Source: Diphasiastrum complanatum
Lineage: Eukaryota; Streptophyta; Lycopodiopsida; Lycopodiales; Lycopodiaceae
Length of the DNA: 64,000 nt
Direction: 5' to 3'
Assembly: GCA_029204225.1 (NCBI GenBank)
Contig: CM055110.1
Coordinates: 42,205,862 to 42,269,861, forward strand
A program made the position numbers and the translations under genes. Below are positions 1-11,889 of this stretch, one piece after another. Each line of letters begins with the position of its first letter. Positions within the stretch are counted from its first letter, which is position 1. The notes beneath the pieces were generated by a model, which saw only the letters and a program-made list of their open reading frames with translations, did not search any database and was not told the origin of the DNA.

Positions 1-59
1 GCAAAGCTATATGGCACTATCCTTCAGTCAGCAGTAAGTTCTGAGGCAAAGATCAGGAG

Positions 60-690
60 ATTACATGCTATGGGCTAGGCAGGATTTCGAGCTCACTATT
101 CCACTACAGACCACATCTCCACTCTTCGAGCTATCATCGAAGAAGCCAGACATAGGAGACAGAGGGTTTACTGTTGTTTTGTTGACTTCGGGAAAGCCTT
201 TGATTCTGTCCCACGTTCCCTTCTTATTCAGCATTTACAAGATCTCGACTTCTCTATTGGTACAGTCCTAGCAGTGATGGCACTCTATGAGCGAGCCTTT
301 GGTTGCTTTCACAATGACGTTGACATTTCAGACCATATATGGAGCACCACTGGGGTGAAGCAGGGTTGCTCCCTTTCAGCCACACACTTTTTGGTCTATA
401 TATTGATGAGCTTGAGAGAGTCACTGAGCAATGCGGTGATACAAGTTGCAAACTCGGTGACATTCTGATTGCCATCCTAGTCTCTAGTATGCAGATGATA
501 TGGCTCTAGTCTCTACGACTAGAGAGGTCTACAAAGACAACTAGATAGTCTTCATTCTTTTTGCACCAGATGGTCTTCAAGACATCCAGGGCTTTCATCC
601 AATGACAGGAGCTTATCTTCGATGGGCAACCACTAGAGGTTGTATCATCCTACACTTATTAAAGAGTCCTCTTTACTGATCAATTGTGTA
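60..690 (+). pseudogene. LINE reverse transcriptase fragment
   Basis: Non-LTR retrotransposon reverse transcriptase remnant. A single frame from about 85 to 468 shows YSTTDHISTLRAIIEEA, then CFVDFGKAFDSVPRSLL (fingers/palm, first catalytic Asp) and GVKQGCSLS. The frame breaks just before the YADD-type box, which is visible in another frame near 487-505 (reads YADDMAL after the shift). It closely resembles the LINE at 15345-17135. The left part may continue outside the window. It lies beside a C-terminal piece of the same family on the other strand (881-1705), so the original element is rearranged. Dead copy. Confidence 0.8.
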
Positions 691-723
691 CTATAGGGGC
701 AGTAGCTACACAGTACTTCAAAA

Positions 724-890
724 TCAAAGTTTTAAACTTTCATTCAATTCATCTTTCCATTGAATGGGTGGACTGAATATTTTCATGATTTGCTCCCTTA
801 AGAAGATTTGTTCAGGGCAATGCCAAGAGTAGTCCTTAATCAATCTATGAAAAAATCTTATAATGCCTAAAAAAGATTTTGCTTGCATAT
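724..890 (-). pseudogene. Ty3/gypsy RT thumb fragment
   Basis: Minus-strand reading includes KSFLGIIRFFHRLIKDYS and then QWKDELNESLKL. This matches the connection between gypsy reverse transcriptase and RNase H (usually SFLG..G(Y/F)YRRFI..(Y/F)S). Only about 55 codons remain. It is fused to the LINE remnant on the same strand at about 880-890. Recognition rests on this one motif. Confidence 0.6.
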
Positions 891-1705
891 GGTCGGGGAG
901 AGACAGAGATGGGTGAGTTAGATAACGAACACACCGAGCAAATCCGCTCCTCCTGTGGGGTACTCTGAAATTGTCCAGTCTCAATCTCAAGTTGATGTGA
1001 GGAAACTCGGAACCAACCCCCCAATATGAATCTCAGACCATGTGATAATCCTGAATGCAAGTAATTTGGTAGAACTGGGAACACGCCATATCCAACTCCA
1101 TAAAGTGAGTCCAATAGTAATCGGGTTTGACTTCGAGGTCACCCTACCATGTCTGAATCAGATATGCGCTATATAGGGACAGTCTGATATAGTCGCGAGT
1201 GCCTAGTGGAGGGTCCGTAATAGAAATACCACGTGTGTCAAGTAAACTGGAGGCCTAAGAAAACTATGATAATTGAAAACGTTGACTATGAAGATGTTGA
1301 GATGAGGCGAGTGCTGCCTTTGTGTATCTTCGATTAGGCGGGGGGGGGGGGGGGGGAAGGGGAAATAGTTGCACTCTTTGAATATATGTGATGAGTCGAA
1401 AGATGGCGTCAAGTTGTATGGGTGGGACTGCGAACTCAATCAAAATGATTTGACGTGGGACAAAAGGCTTAGCCTGTATCATATGTGATAGCATAAGGAT
1501 TTGCAAGTGTGAGATATTGGCCCAAGGGAGACTTGGACACCATGCCTCTGCTGCATATAATGTGGTGGCTGTAACAAGTGTATAAAAAAGTTGACACTTA
1601 CTCGGTGCATCCTGAATGAATCTCCGAAAATAGAACCTCTCTAGCTAGACAAGGGAAGCATGTCCCTTCCCAAGTCTAGCTATAGCAGCATGTCTCGTAA
1701 AAAGT
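881..1705 (-). pseudogene. LINE ORF2 C-terminal fragment
   Basis: C-terminal part of a LINE polyprotein. Reading right to left, pieces include FRRFIQDAPSKCQLF (about 1640-1590), PRQIILIEFAVPPIQL (about 1465-1420) and FRVSSHQLEIETGQF, then ERICSVC (about 1015-930), which starts the CCHC-like finger. The same blocks occur in order at 15700-16500 in the plus-strand LINE. The reading is split by frameshifts and by a run of about 18 G at 1338-1356. It is inverted relative to the RT fragment at 60-690. Confidence 0.75.
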
Positions 1706-1734
1706 TGGATCTTGCTTAATGTAGGTATTCTACC

Positions 1735-2110
1735 TATGAGAAGGAAACCTTTCATGTCATTCATGCTTTAAACATTTGAAGTATGGATCCATAGTGATAA
1801 CAGATCGCCAGTCCCTTTAATATATTTGTGATGTCATAGAATTGAAAGGCTACAAGGCCAGATGGTTGGAATCCATTCAAGAATTCAAGTTTAATATTAA
1901 GTATTGGAACGATGCGTTGAATGGTGTCACCGATGCTTTGAGCGAGATTTGAGGGATTAATCAATCATGCTTTGTTGAGATTCAATCCAATTTGTACCTT
2001 TCTCTTTAGGATCTTTGTCCGACCAATGCTTTTTTCAGTCATATTTATCTCATGCTAGAATCGATCCTATTAAGCCTATAAAGAATGAAACATTAGAATT
2101 TAATAGCCAA
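1735..2110 (+). pseudogene. Ty3/gypsy RNase H fragment
   Basis: Degenerate gypsy RNase H. Pieces readable across frames are YEKETFHVIHAL, ITDRQSL and KARWLESIQEFKFNI followed by NGVTDALSEI. These correspond to the E, TDH and K(A/G)RW..ADALSR blocks that are better preserved on the minus strand at 6322-6555. It has stops and indels and no neighbouring integrase, so it is a broken piece. Confidence 0.65.
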
Positions 2111-3118
2111 TATTGGAGGAAGAGTGCCTCAAATCACTAGTAGGCAATTGTTACATAGTTTTTAACCGAGTTAGAATTGGCTGATTCGGATTAGCCGATT
2201 CTCTGGTTTGAATCAACCTTTTGGAAATGCAATCAAATTTTTTGTCAATTTTTTGATGCATATGTTGGTAATAGACTAGGTACTTCAGATCATCCATAAT
2301 GAAATGAAAAGATTGCCAATGTTAGGCTAGATAAGTGAATGTTCCATCATGCAACTATGCTCACAATAATGACTTCATAGTCGTGTAATCCCATACTCAA
2401 ACACGTGCATCATCATTGTACATCTCTACATCATTGTCGTTTCCCACAAGATCTACCCACAAGAGGGCTTCATGTGATGGCCTACCATGGAACACTAGGT
2501 GAAGTTAAGTAGTGTTAGTTGCATTGTAGTTGCAAATTGCAATGTGATCTTTCTCAAAGTCTCCCTCATGCAAAGGATATTGATGATTGAATCAACAACT
2601 TATTTCATGCAAGGGTATAGCCCTCATCACTTCAAAAGGGATTGTTTTCTAGGGTTTCTTTGTAGCTTCTTTGCTAGATAGTTTAGAGGCGAATTCCTTT
2701 TTTGAGCATTCCTTTCTAAATTGAATGACCTCTATGCTAGACTAGCTACATGTACTAGTTTTATTCATAGGCACTGATACACTTGATGTTGCCAATAGAT
2801 TTTTCTGTTAAGGCCTTCTGTGTCGTCACTTAGCAATGCAACATGTAGACCTAAGAAAACTAGGAAAACATACAGTAGCTTAGCTTGAGCTCTCTAAAAC
2901 AGGTCCACTTTACCCAATGTTTTGAGACAAACATATCTCTAGGGACCAATTGCACATTCATCCAAGGTTGCATTCAAACGTATCAAACGTCCCACGTTTG
3001 AATGAAGTTTGAAACATTTAAAACAAAAAAATAAATTTTCTTTTCAAGGTTTTAAGCAATTCTAGTTCTACTTTTAAGTGTTGGAACCTTGAATATTACA
3101 TAAAAGTGGCTGAAAGTG
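2111..3118. other. AT-rich stretch without recognised gene
   Basis: I found no convincing coding frame, RNA gene or terminal repeat here. The last few hundred bases may be the LTR of the element whose primer-binding site follows at 3142, but its outer border cannot be placed. Confidence 0.4.
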
Positions 3119-3141
3119 CATCCTTGCTAGGGGCATTATAG

Positions 3142-3154
3142 TGGTATCAGAGCC
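3142..3154 (+). promoter_or_regulatory. tRNA-iMet primer-binding site
   Basis: TGGTATCAGAGCC is the classic plant LTR-retrotransposon primer-binding site, complementary to the 3' end of initiator tRNA-Met. It follows GGGCA (3131-3135, likely LTR end) and a short spacer. An LTR element on the plus strand therefore begins its internal region here. No gag is recognisable before the RT fragment at 3625, so the element is internally deleted. Confidence 0.75.
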
Positions 3155-3624
3155 AAAGCTAAGCGGTGTTGTTGTTGGTGAGTACTCAAGTGGGAGCCAA
3201 GAGTTCGAAGTGGATCCTCGTGTTGGGATCCTGATATTTCGACTTTTTGGAGAGCCAACGACTTGGTGTGTGTTTCGCGTTTCTCTTCCCGCGAGTCATA
3301 GTTTTTCAAGAGAAATCGATTGTGTAAGGCTAGTTGCTATATTCTCTTGAATGGTGATTTAGGAAGGGATTTTGATTCACTTCTTGCATTAAGTTTTGCC
3401 GTTACTTTTTCCCGTTTGCTTTTTGGATGATAGGCAAGGTTTCAGCCTTTCAAAAGCTGAAAATTTGGGCCTTCAAAAAGCTTGTTCTGATGCGTACTTG
3501 TAGTCAAAGCTACCAAAATATTTTTTTTAAGGATTAGAGGAGTTGAATGTTGTTTTCTGTTGGGTGAAAGTAGTTCACTTTCAAATATCTAGCAGAGCCA
3601 AGCGAAGAAGATAAAATTGTTCAT

Positions 3625-4087
3625 TTGGGAGCACAACTCACGCCCTCACAATTCACCAAGCTGCAGAAATTATTGATGGAATATAAATATTGCTTTGTGT
3701 GGTCTTACAAAGATCTCAAAGGAATTCCATCATCTGTATTCAGTCTATCACACCATACCTTTGGTCGAAGGAGCAACGCCAATGGTGAGCCGATACTACC
3801 GCTGCAACCCGAACTACACCGAGCTGATCAAGCAGGAGTTGCAGAAGTTGCTCGATGCCAATTTCGTCTATGAAATCGAGCACACAGAATGGGTATCGCC
3901 CATAGTCATTGTTCCCAAGAAGAATGGCAAGATGTGGATCAGTGTCAATCTGAAGGCACTTAACGCTGTGACACAAAAGGATCACTTTCCCTTACCGTTC
4001 ACAGAAAGCGTCCTGGACCGTTCTTATTTGCAAGTGACGGAAGTGCTTTCGAATCTTGGTTGTTTTCTCGTTATTTATGGCTTATAA
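3625..4087 (+). pseudogene. Ty3/gypsy RT N-terminal fragment
   Basis: Start of a gypsy reverse transcriptase in two overlapping frames. The first reads FTKLQKLLMEYKYCFVWSY then KDLKGIP. After a shift near 3740 comes HTIPLVEGATP, then VYEIEHTEWVSPIVIVPKK and [15 protein letters not shown]. It belongs to the same lineage as the pol at 33185-35540, which carries [13 protein letters not shown] and [14 protein letters not shown]. The palm with the catalytic YLDD is missing. The reading is lost after about 4025, so no active enzyme. Confidence 0.8.
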
Positions 4088-4298
4088 AGAGGTGTCTTTT
4101 TTGGCATAAAAAGAAAACATTGTTTGAAAGGTTGCTTACATTCTTTAAGGCTGTAAACTGTATATTAACAGTTCTAGTTTTGCGATGCTGTTAAAGTTTC
4201 AGCGTAGAATTTAAATAGAATAAGCCTGTAGTGAAATTAGTAGCATAGTTTCCAGTTGCTGTATTCCATAGGCTAGAAACCTCGCTTAGTTTTAGTTC

Positions 4299-5072
4299 TT
4301 CTGATCATCCTGAATCAAATGGCCAGACTGAGAGAACCAATTAGACCATGGAGGATATGTTGAGGACAAATGTGTCTCACAGGCAATCTCAATGGGAAGA
4401 TTACGTTCCTTTGATTGAGTTTGCTTAAAAATAGTAGGAAACATTATGCTAGTGGTTATAGTCCGTTTATGCTGATGTACGACTTTTAACCTAGATCTCC
4501 AGTAAATGTGGAGACGAAGTCTGTTAAGATCCAGAAAGTTGCGGATTTCTTGCATGATATGCATGAAATGTTGCAAGTGGCCCGTGATTGTATCCGGAGT
4601 GCTCATGATAGAGCTAAGCACGATGTCGATCTTAAGACGTCTCCCAGAGATTTTAAAGTTGATGACTGGGTATATCTTAGAATACCTAAGGATTCTAAGA
4701 CTATGCGTACGGGGAAGCATTATAAATTGTCTACAAGATATTGTGGACCATTTCGGATTGTAAAGAAAATTGGTTCTTTAGCTTACGAACTAGATCTTCA
4801 GAACAAGTCTACAGCTCACCCTGTGTTTCATGTAAGCCGTTTAAAATTAAGTTTACATGAAGGTGATGTAGTTGGTTCAGAGGAAGATCTTACCCATTTG
4901 GAGGACTTATTGCTTAGTGTTCCTTTGGAACCTGAAAAGATGCAAGATTTGTAAGGCGAAAGAAATTGTTCTATCTCTGAGTGCTTGATTAGGTGGAAGG
5001 GACAGATTGAGGATGATGATTCATGGGAGCGGGTCGAAAGCATAAAGAAGAATTTCCCTAGGTTTCACTTCT
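4299..5072 (+). pseudogene. Ty3/gypsy chromovirus integrase C-terminus
   Basis: End of a chromovirus integrase. SDHPESNGQTERTN (about 4300-4340) is the end of the catalytic core with its Glu. In-frame stops follow, then a clean frame at 4508-4954 with KVADFLHDMHEM, VYLRIPKDS, KLSTRYCGPFRIVKKIG and AHPVFHVSRLK (the GPY/F module). After a stop the reading continues to CLIRWKGQIEDDDSWE (about 4980-5030), a chromodomain-type end. A polypurine tract and LTR follow directly at 5090, so this is the natural 3' end of an element. Broken by stops. Confidence 0.85.
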
Positions 5073-5089
5073 AGAGATAGAAGTGGTTC

Positions 5090-5450
5090 AAGGGGGGAAG
5101 AATGTTATGTCCATGTCCTGTATAAGGGAATTGGAATAATTCCTGACGTGGATAGCTGGTCACTCCAGTTGTATGTGGTTATTAGTTATGCTACGTCATC
5201 CTGGGCGTGGTCGTATCAAGTAATTAATAATCATATGAGGGCCCAGACCTATAATTGGACATAGGAGCACTTGCATGGTGAATGTCTGCTTTAATGCAAG
5301 AATAGGAGGTCAATAGCTTAATATAGGTTGCATGGGGATCCTAAGGGGAATATTCTCTCCTCTTGGAGAGAATACATACCATGGAAACTCGCCCATCTCT
5401 CTATTGTTATTAAACAAGAAATATGTGTGACAGCAAAGTAAATCCATGCT
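5090..5450 (+). mobile_element. Polypurine tract and 3' LTR start (gypsy)
   Basis: AAGGGGGGAAGAA (5090-5102) is a good polypurine tract directly after the integrase/chromodomain remnant. TGTTATGTCC at 5103 is then the 5' edge of an LTR. The far border is not clear; CT-rich text near 5390-5400 suggests U5, and I place the end near 5450 only as an estimate. No matching second LTR was found. Confidence 0.6.
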
Positions 5451-5744
5451 TTTGATTTGGAAGCTAGTATTACATGCATTTAAAAGAGTTGCACAAGTCT
5501 TTCATGCAGTAAATGTGTTTAAAAAACATAACAACAGAGTTTCAGAGATCGCTTTTCTCATAGGAAGTAGGAAACAAACTTAAAAAAGTTGTTATGCATT
5601 TGCCTATTGCCCAGAAAAACGAGTTTCCTCTGCTTATTCTCTTTTTCAAAAACACATTTATCAAGCATAGTGAAATAAGGCGCTTTCCAAGCCTTATGCT
5701 TGCACCAAATTTCAGCTTCTAGAATCACCTTACAGCCTTGCAAA

Positions 5745-8240
5745 AAGCAATGATTTCAAGTGACCTGTAAATTTAGGATCTCTATCACTAATTATATCAC
5801 TTGGCAGCCATAAAGCATCTTTCCATCTGGGCTAAATCCGAAGCCTTAGCAGTTGACTTGACTGGTATAAAAGTAGCTAACTTTGTCAACCTATCCACCA
5901 CAACCCAAATAGAATCATTTTGGCGTTGGGTCTTTGGAAGTCCAACCACAAAATCCATAGATATACTTTCCCATCATTTCTAAGGGATATCTAGGGGATG
6001 TAATAACCCTCCAGTCTTCAAGCGTTCAGCTTTGGCTAACTGACAAGGTCTACATTCAACCACATAAGACTCGACAAATGGCTTGAGTTTTGGCCAATAA
6101 ACTCTCTTCTGACCAAGTCCAAAATCCTGTGTATACCCGGATGACCTGCACAGGGAACGTCACGACACTCATAAAGAATCCTCTTCTTTAACTCGTCATC
6201 CGCTGGTACACAAATTTTCTCATTCCGAAATAGTAACCCACCTCAGATAGAGAACTGTTCCGCTATCTTCTTATCGTTCCTAGGAACCCGAGACCCCTAT
6301 GAGTAAATCTCTATTCCACTCTCATTTTTTCCTGTCTCCACCATCTTCCAAATGGGACAAAAATTGAGAATCCGATTCATACCTCCTTCTCAGTGAAAGA
6401 TATAGATCAGTGGAAATCTGGGTGAACGAAAGTTCATTTAGTTCACCAATCCGACTAAGCGCATCTGCAACTTGGTTAGAGCTGCCCTTGACATATCGGA
6501 TCCCATGATGAAATTCCTGCATAAGCTCAGCCCAACGAGCTTTACGACCCCTCAAATTGTTCTGATTACAAAAGTACTTTAGAGGCTGGTGATCTGTATA
6601 CAGTATAAACTAACTACCATAAAGGTAATGCCTCCAAGTTTTAAGTGCATGTATCACAGCAAACAACTCTTCCTGAGTTGTGTAACACAACTGAGGCCCC
6701 ATGAGTTTCTTGCTTTCAAACGTTATCGGCCTATCCTCCTATAGAAGAACTGCCCCTATCGCCAAATCACTCGCGTCAGTTTGCACGACGTAAGGTATAT
6801 CAGGATTCGCGATCTGTAAAACAGGAGCTGAAGCAACCAGTTGCTCTCTTATGAGAATTCTCAAGACAGTCATAAGATGATGCAAATGCTCCTTAAGCGT
6901 TCTACTGTAGATGAGGATATCATCTAAGTATACAACTACACATTGACCCAAATATGGTACACATTGACCCAAATATGGACAAAAAAGATCGTTCACCATC
7001 TGTTGAAATGTAGCAGGTGCATTCGTCAACCCAAAAGGAAGCACAAGAAATTCATAATGACCGAATCTCGTCCGAAAACTTGTCTTTTGCACATCATTCA
7101 AATGAATCCTAATCTGATGATATCCGGTTCTAAGATCTATCTTTGTGAAGTATTTAGCTCCACCTAATCGATCTACCAGATCATCCATACGAGGCAAAGG
7201 ATATTTATTTTTAATAGTTACCTTATTCAACCCCTTGTAGTCCACACACAACTTGAAGCCTCCATCTTTCTTTGATTTAAGAAGAACAGGAGCACCACAA
7301 GGTGACTTACTTGGTGAATATGACCCATCTTTAAGTAATTTTCAATTTGCTTAGTAATCTCTATCTCTTCCTTCTGAGAGAACCTATAAGGTTGTCTAGA
7401 GATAGGGTGACTACCTGGAATTAACATCTTATGGTCTACCGATCTGGATGGCGGTATTCCATGAGGTAATTCTTCTGGAAATACATCTTTAAATTCAGAC
7501 AGTATCTTATTCTTCTCAATTTGCTCCTGATCTAAGTCTACAAAGTTAAGAATCTCTGACAATTCCCAACTACTTAGATGCATTTCAGATAAATCCAAAA
7601 TTGGCTTAGCAAATAAAAAATAAGCTTCATACTGCGAATCAAAAAGTTCCATTACAATAGCAAATGAACTCATCCCAGATGGATATACATATTTGTCTCC
7701 AAACAATGTAACTATTTTTTACCCTCCTGAAAAGAGAGAACATGCTTCTCAAAATCTATCTCAGGATGCTTATTAAATAACCACTCGTATCCTAGAATTA
7801 TGTCCATACATGCTAAATCTAAAACATGGAAATCTATTAACTCTCTATAGTTTTGGATCCAAACTGGAAGTCTTGGAACTCTAACGTCCCACGTCTCCAA
7901 CTCCGCACCTGAAGCTAGATATACTCGATATCTATGGTTATTGGCTTCAGTTTTCAGGTTGAGTTTCTACACAAGACCAGAGTTAATGAAATTATGAGTA
8001 GATCCATTGTCCACTAAAATACTAACTTCATGTTCATTAACAATGTCTTTCAAACGAAATAAATCATTTGGCAATAATGAAATAGTACTAAAAGAACAAT
8101 CACACTCACAATTAACCTTATTAATTTCCAACCTAAGATTTTCTTTACCTGGCATCTCAATCACTTGAGCTGCGCCTTTCTTTCGTTCTGGGCCGAATTT
8201 CATAACATGTCCAAACTTACTACAATGGAAACACACATTG
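5745..8240 (-). pseudogene. Ty3/gypsy chromovirus gag-pol remnant
   Basis: Minus-strand remnant running gag end to integrase. At 8236-7967 a damaged zinc knuckle (CFHCSKFGH..., last Cys lost) precedes protease ILVDNGSTHNFIN. Protease tail IILGYEWL is at 7900-7712. RT at 7251-6739 shows [35 protein letters not shown] and [11 protein letters not shown] duplicated PYLGQCV lies just before YLDD, and the thumb is deleted so that palm joins RNase H ([14 protein letters not shown]). RNase H continues to DALSRIGELNE (6322-6555). Integrase pieces follow: HPGIHRILDLV with its CxxC, SMDFVVGLPK, VVDRLTKLATFIPV and SDIISDRDPKF (about 5770). Several frameshifts and stops; not functional. Confidence 0.88.
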
Positions 8241-8284
8241 GTCCTTCTAGCTTTTTTGCGGACAAATGTTTCTTTTGCGGGACA

Positions 8285-9050
8285 AAATGCTACCTGGGCT
8301 TGCAGATCGACAGAGATCTTGGTGGTGGTAAATTATATCTGCACCATTCAAGATATATCCAGAAAATTATTGATGATTTCGACATGACAGATTGTAAGGG
8401 AGTAAACACTCCTATGGTACCTGGCACAATTCTGACAAGTGAAGACTGTCCCAGAGACAATGCAGACCGAGAAGCTATGCAGCATAAGCCTTACATGAGG
8501 CTTATTGGTTCATTGATGTACTTGGCAGATAATACAAGGCCTGACATTCCCCTTGCAGAAGAGGATTCTACAATACTTGCAGAGCACAAAGAACTATGGA
8601 CTTTGCTACTTTCGACATGCAGGACTTCGAATAGAGTCCTACAGTGATGCTAGTTGGGCATCAATCAAAGATGATTCCAAAAGTGTCTCAGGAGGATGCT
8701 CAATAGCAGCCAATGCAACTGTTATTTGGATCAGTAGAAAGCAAACCATAACTGCCCAATCGTCATGTGAGGCAGAATATGTTGCTGCAGCCAAAATGGC
8801 TAATGAGCTGACATGGCTCAGACAATTTCTAGATGGTTTGGGAGAGAGCACCAACGAGCCACTAGTCCTACAGATGGACAATACATCTGCAATACATCTG
8901 ACAAAGGATCCAGTGTTTCACTCCAGAACGAAACACATTGCTATAAGATACCATTTGATCATAGATCTGGTGGAGAGGAACGAGCTACAAACTGTCTTCA
9001 TTCCAACCAAGCAGATGGTGGCCGACGTCTTCAATCCTGGGAATTTCTGA
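8285..9050 (+). pseudogene. Ty1/copia RT-RNase H fragment
   Basis: 3' part of a copia polyprotein. One frame reads GLQIDRD..KLYLHHSRYIQKI and GVNTPMVPG to SLMYLADNTRPDI (about 8300-8550). After a deletion/frameshift comes RILQYLQSTKNYGL, then YSDASWASIKDDSKSVSGG, SSCEAEYVAAA (RNase H catalytic Asp/Glu), QMDNTSAIHL and RTKHIAIRYHLI to MVADVFNP (8553-9050). The left junction at about 8240-8290 fuses it head-on to the minus-strand gypsy gag. Non-functional. Confidence 0.88.
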
Positions 9051-9523
9051 TTTTGGTTGTGCTCCCCCCTCGTTGTCAGGCAAGCAGCCTGCCTGCTCGA
9101 AATCCTTCCGATTTGAGGCCCACCACTATTCCAAAATGTCAGATTTGAATGGGTACCCACAGCGCTGAACCTGCACCTCAGAACTAGTCCAAGTTTTGCT
9201 CAAAACCAGAAGCTAACTCCCTGAATCTGCAATACTGACAACTGAATGTACTGCGAAGGAGTTAAGGATCAGTTACTATCCTAAATCCACTCAATATTCA
9301 AGGAATTTCGCTTGAAAAACAGAAGTAGATCACTAATCTTGCAGCGCTGATGCTATACAAAAATTCTAACTCAAAACAAGTCAGAATTTCACTGAGGTCT
9401 GCTCAGTAGGAAGCTATCCCTAAAGCGCTGGTTCTGTCTCCTAATTCTTGAGAGTTAGAAAAAGATTCTGTACACTCTACTGACTTTCTCTACTGCTGCT
9501 ACTAAGCTCCCAAAGATGGAGAT
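9051..9523. other. No recognised gene
   Basis: No protein family recognised. It lies between the copia RNase H fragment and a minus-strand primer-binding site, so it is probably the untranslated leader of the minus-strand element described next. Confidence 0.35.
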
Positions 9524-10544
9524 GCCTTTGATACCAGTGTTAGAGGTCTCAACACCACAATAGGGCAAACACTAACTGATCCGCCCAGCCTTGCCTACTC
9601 CCTGATATGGAGCAAGCCCCTCCTAGCCCAGTGCGAGGATTGGTAGCATGCATACTGCCAAGTGTTGGCCACGTGGCACTGACGTGGCCGACTGCACGTT
9701 GCGGGACCCAACGTGGGGCCCTATCCTGCTCACAGGGTCCCTAGGCTGTGTTAGGCCCGCCATGGCTATGGACCGTGCCGGGGCACACTACTCACACCGT
9801 CTTGCCCTGTTAGACGTGTACGCTGGACACGTCCCTGACTGTGGTATCGAACCTCCTGTGTTCTCTAGGGTTCGGCACTGGTTACGTGCTCGTAACATAT
9901 CATGCGTAGGTCAAATTGTTTTGCTTGTAAGGACTCAAGTTCTTTTATCATAAAATTTGGTACTTGGAAAATCACTAGCAACTCTATGTAGCACCAATGA
10001 TAAAGGCCATATTTGGGCCCAAATTCAAATCTTTTGGAGCCACAGTTCTGTGAAGCAGAGAGCAAGGGTCTTCAAAGATAAAATCAGACTTTTGCCCACA
10101 GTTTCAAGTCTTCAAATCTGATTTTTGAAAACAGATGCCGCTACCCTGGCAGCGAGGGGGGTCCTTGGCAGAAACCAGAATTTTGCAACCCATTTCGAGT
10201 TTTAAATCGAATTTCTTGGAGCAGAAAGAGGACACCTCAGATAGCGAGGGAAGGGGTCAAGACAAATCAGAAATTTGTTTGCATTTTGGCACCCTGATGT
10301 CTGATTTTTTCCGGACAGTAGGTCTGAAAGCAGTTGTGGAAGAGCTGAGAGGGCTTTTCTTGATTCTCTCTGTGGAAGTATAGTTCTCAGAAAGAGCTAA
10401 GTTTTCTTTCCCTTCTTTTGTACAATTCTAATTAGTCTTTGTAACTTTTTTTAAAAAGGTACATCTATTTCCGTTCCGAAAATGACCACTTTCAGCATAA
10501 AGACCGAGAGATCCAGTTGCAGGGGGAGCATGATGTTCCCAACA
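9524..10544 (-). mobile_element. Putative LTR with primer-binding site
   Basis: On the minus strand TGGTATCAAAGGC (9524-9536) is an initiator-tRNA-type primer-binding site, one base removed from an LTR edge reading ...CCTCTAACA (9538 upward). The LTR would begin on the minus strand with TGTTGGGAACATC, giving 9538-10544 with TGTT...AACA ends. The outer limit is inferred only from the TGTT/AACA symmetry. The paired LTR is not in the window. GC content is raised at 9650-9870. Confidence 0.45.
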
Positions 10545-10549
10545 GTGCA

Positions 10550-11885
10550 ATGGTCTGCAGTTCAGAGCTCTGTCAGTTAATCGGAGATAACGACCATCAG
10601 GTATTCTTATGTGACTTTCAGTTTATTCCAGAAGTTTCTATTTCTAGTTCTTTATAGCAGAAAGTAAATAAATTAGAAACTTTATTGTCTAAACTTAAAG
10701 ATGTTTTTCCTGAAGATTTACCGCATGGTTTACCACCTAGTAGAGATGTAGATCATGTAATAAGCCTAGTACTAGGTACAGCACCTGTTTCTAAACCTTC
10801 GTATCGGGTCAGCCGAACAGAGGATGAAGAAATAACTAGGCAGTTAACAGGTTATCTTGGGAAAGGCCAAATTTAGACTAGTAGTTCACCTTGGGCATCA
10901 CTAGTCCTATTGGTGAAAAAGGAGGGATCTATGCGTCTTTGCGTAGATTACAGAGCCCTCAATAAGGTCACAATTAAGAATAAGTACCCAATGCCTCAGG
11001 CAGACGAGTTGTTTCATCAACTAAGTTTTTCAATAAAATTGACCTCAGATCGGGATATCATCAAGTCCGTATAAAAGCCGAAGATGTTCTGAAAACAGCT
11101 TTTAGGACTCGTCATGGTCATTATGAGTTTAAGGTGATGCCATTTGGGCTCACAAATGCACCAACTACCTTCATCACTGATGAACAGTGTCCTCTGACCA
11201 TACTTTGGTAAGTTTGTAGTCGTATTTTTAGATGACATCCTCGTTTACAGTAAAATGAGGAAGGAGCATCTTAAACACCTCAGAAAGGTGTTTCGACTGC
11301 TTAGAAAGCATAAGCTTTATGCTAAAAAACCTAAGTGTGAATTCTTCGTTGGAGAAGTAGCTTATTTGGGTCACATTATCTCGGCAGATGGGATTAAGAT
11401 AGACCACAGTAAGGTTAACGTCATACTCAGTTGGTTGAGACCTCAGAATCTTTTAGAGCTTTAGATCTTTCTAGGTTTTACGGGATATTACAGACGATTA
11501 GTCAAGGAATATGCTTAAATAGCAGTTCCCATGACAAATCTTTATAAGGGGAAGGGAAAGGAGTTCATATGGGAGTCCGCGCAGCAGGAGAGCTTTGATG
11601 CTCTCAAAACAGCCTTAGCTACACACCTGTTTTAAAAGTCGTCGACCCCAATCAGCCATTTGTAGTCGGAACATATGCTAGCGACTTTGCAGCTGGTGTT
11701 GCACTAACTCAAAATGGACGACCAGTTGCGTTCGAGAGTTTAAAACTCAAGCCAGCACAGACTAGGTACAGTGCCTATGAAAAGGAACTCTTTTCCATAG
11801 TTCATTGGAGGCATTATTTGTATGGTGCCAACTTTTGAGGTCTTGACAGACCATGAAGTAGCATCATTGAGGGGTCATGCAACGA
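10550..11885 (+). pseudogene. Ty3/gypsy RT-RNase H remnant
   Basis: Gypsy pol of the chromovirus type. LKDVFPEDLPHGLPPSRDVDH (10690-10755) is the region before RT. Then come [15 protein letters not shown] (about 10930), a stop-riddled palm, FVVVFLDDILVYSK (catalytic FLDD, about 11210-11250) and KKPKCEFFVGEVAYLGHII (thumb, 11255-11464). RNase H pieces follow with VLTDHEVASLRG near 11840. Many stops and frameshifts. At about 11885 the frame meets a minus-strand integrase fragment, so two pieces are joined head to head. Confidence 0.82.
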
Positions 11886-11889
11886 AGTA

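Noticed and set aside
3142-3154. tRNA gene fragments at TGGTATCAGAGC sites
   Set aside because: Only the primer-binding 12-18 bases match initiator tRNA; no cloverleaf surrounds them.
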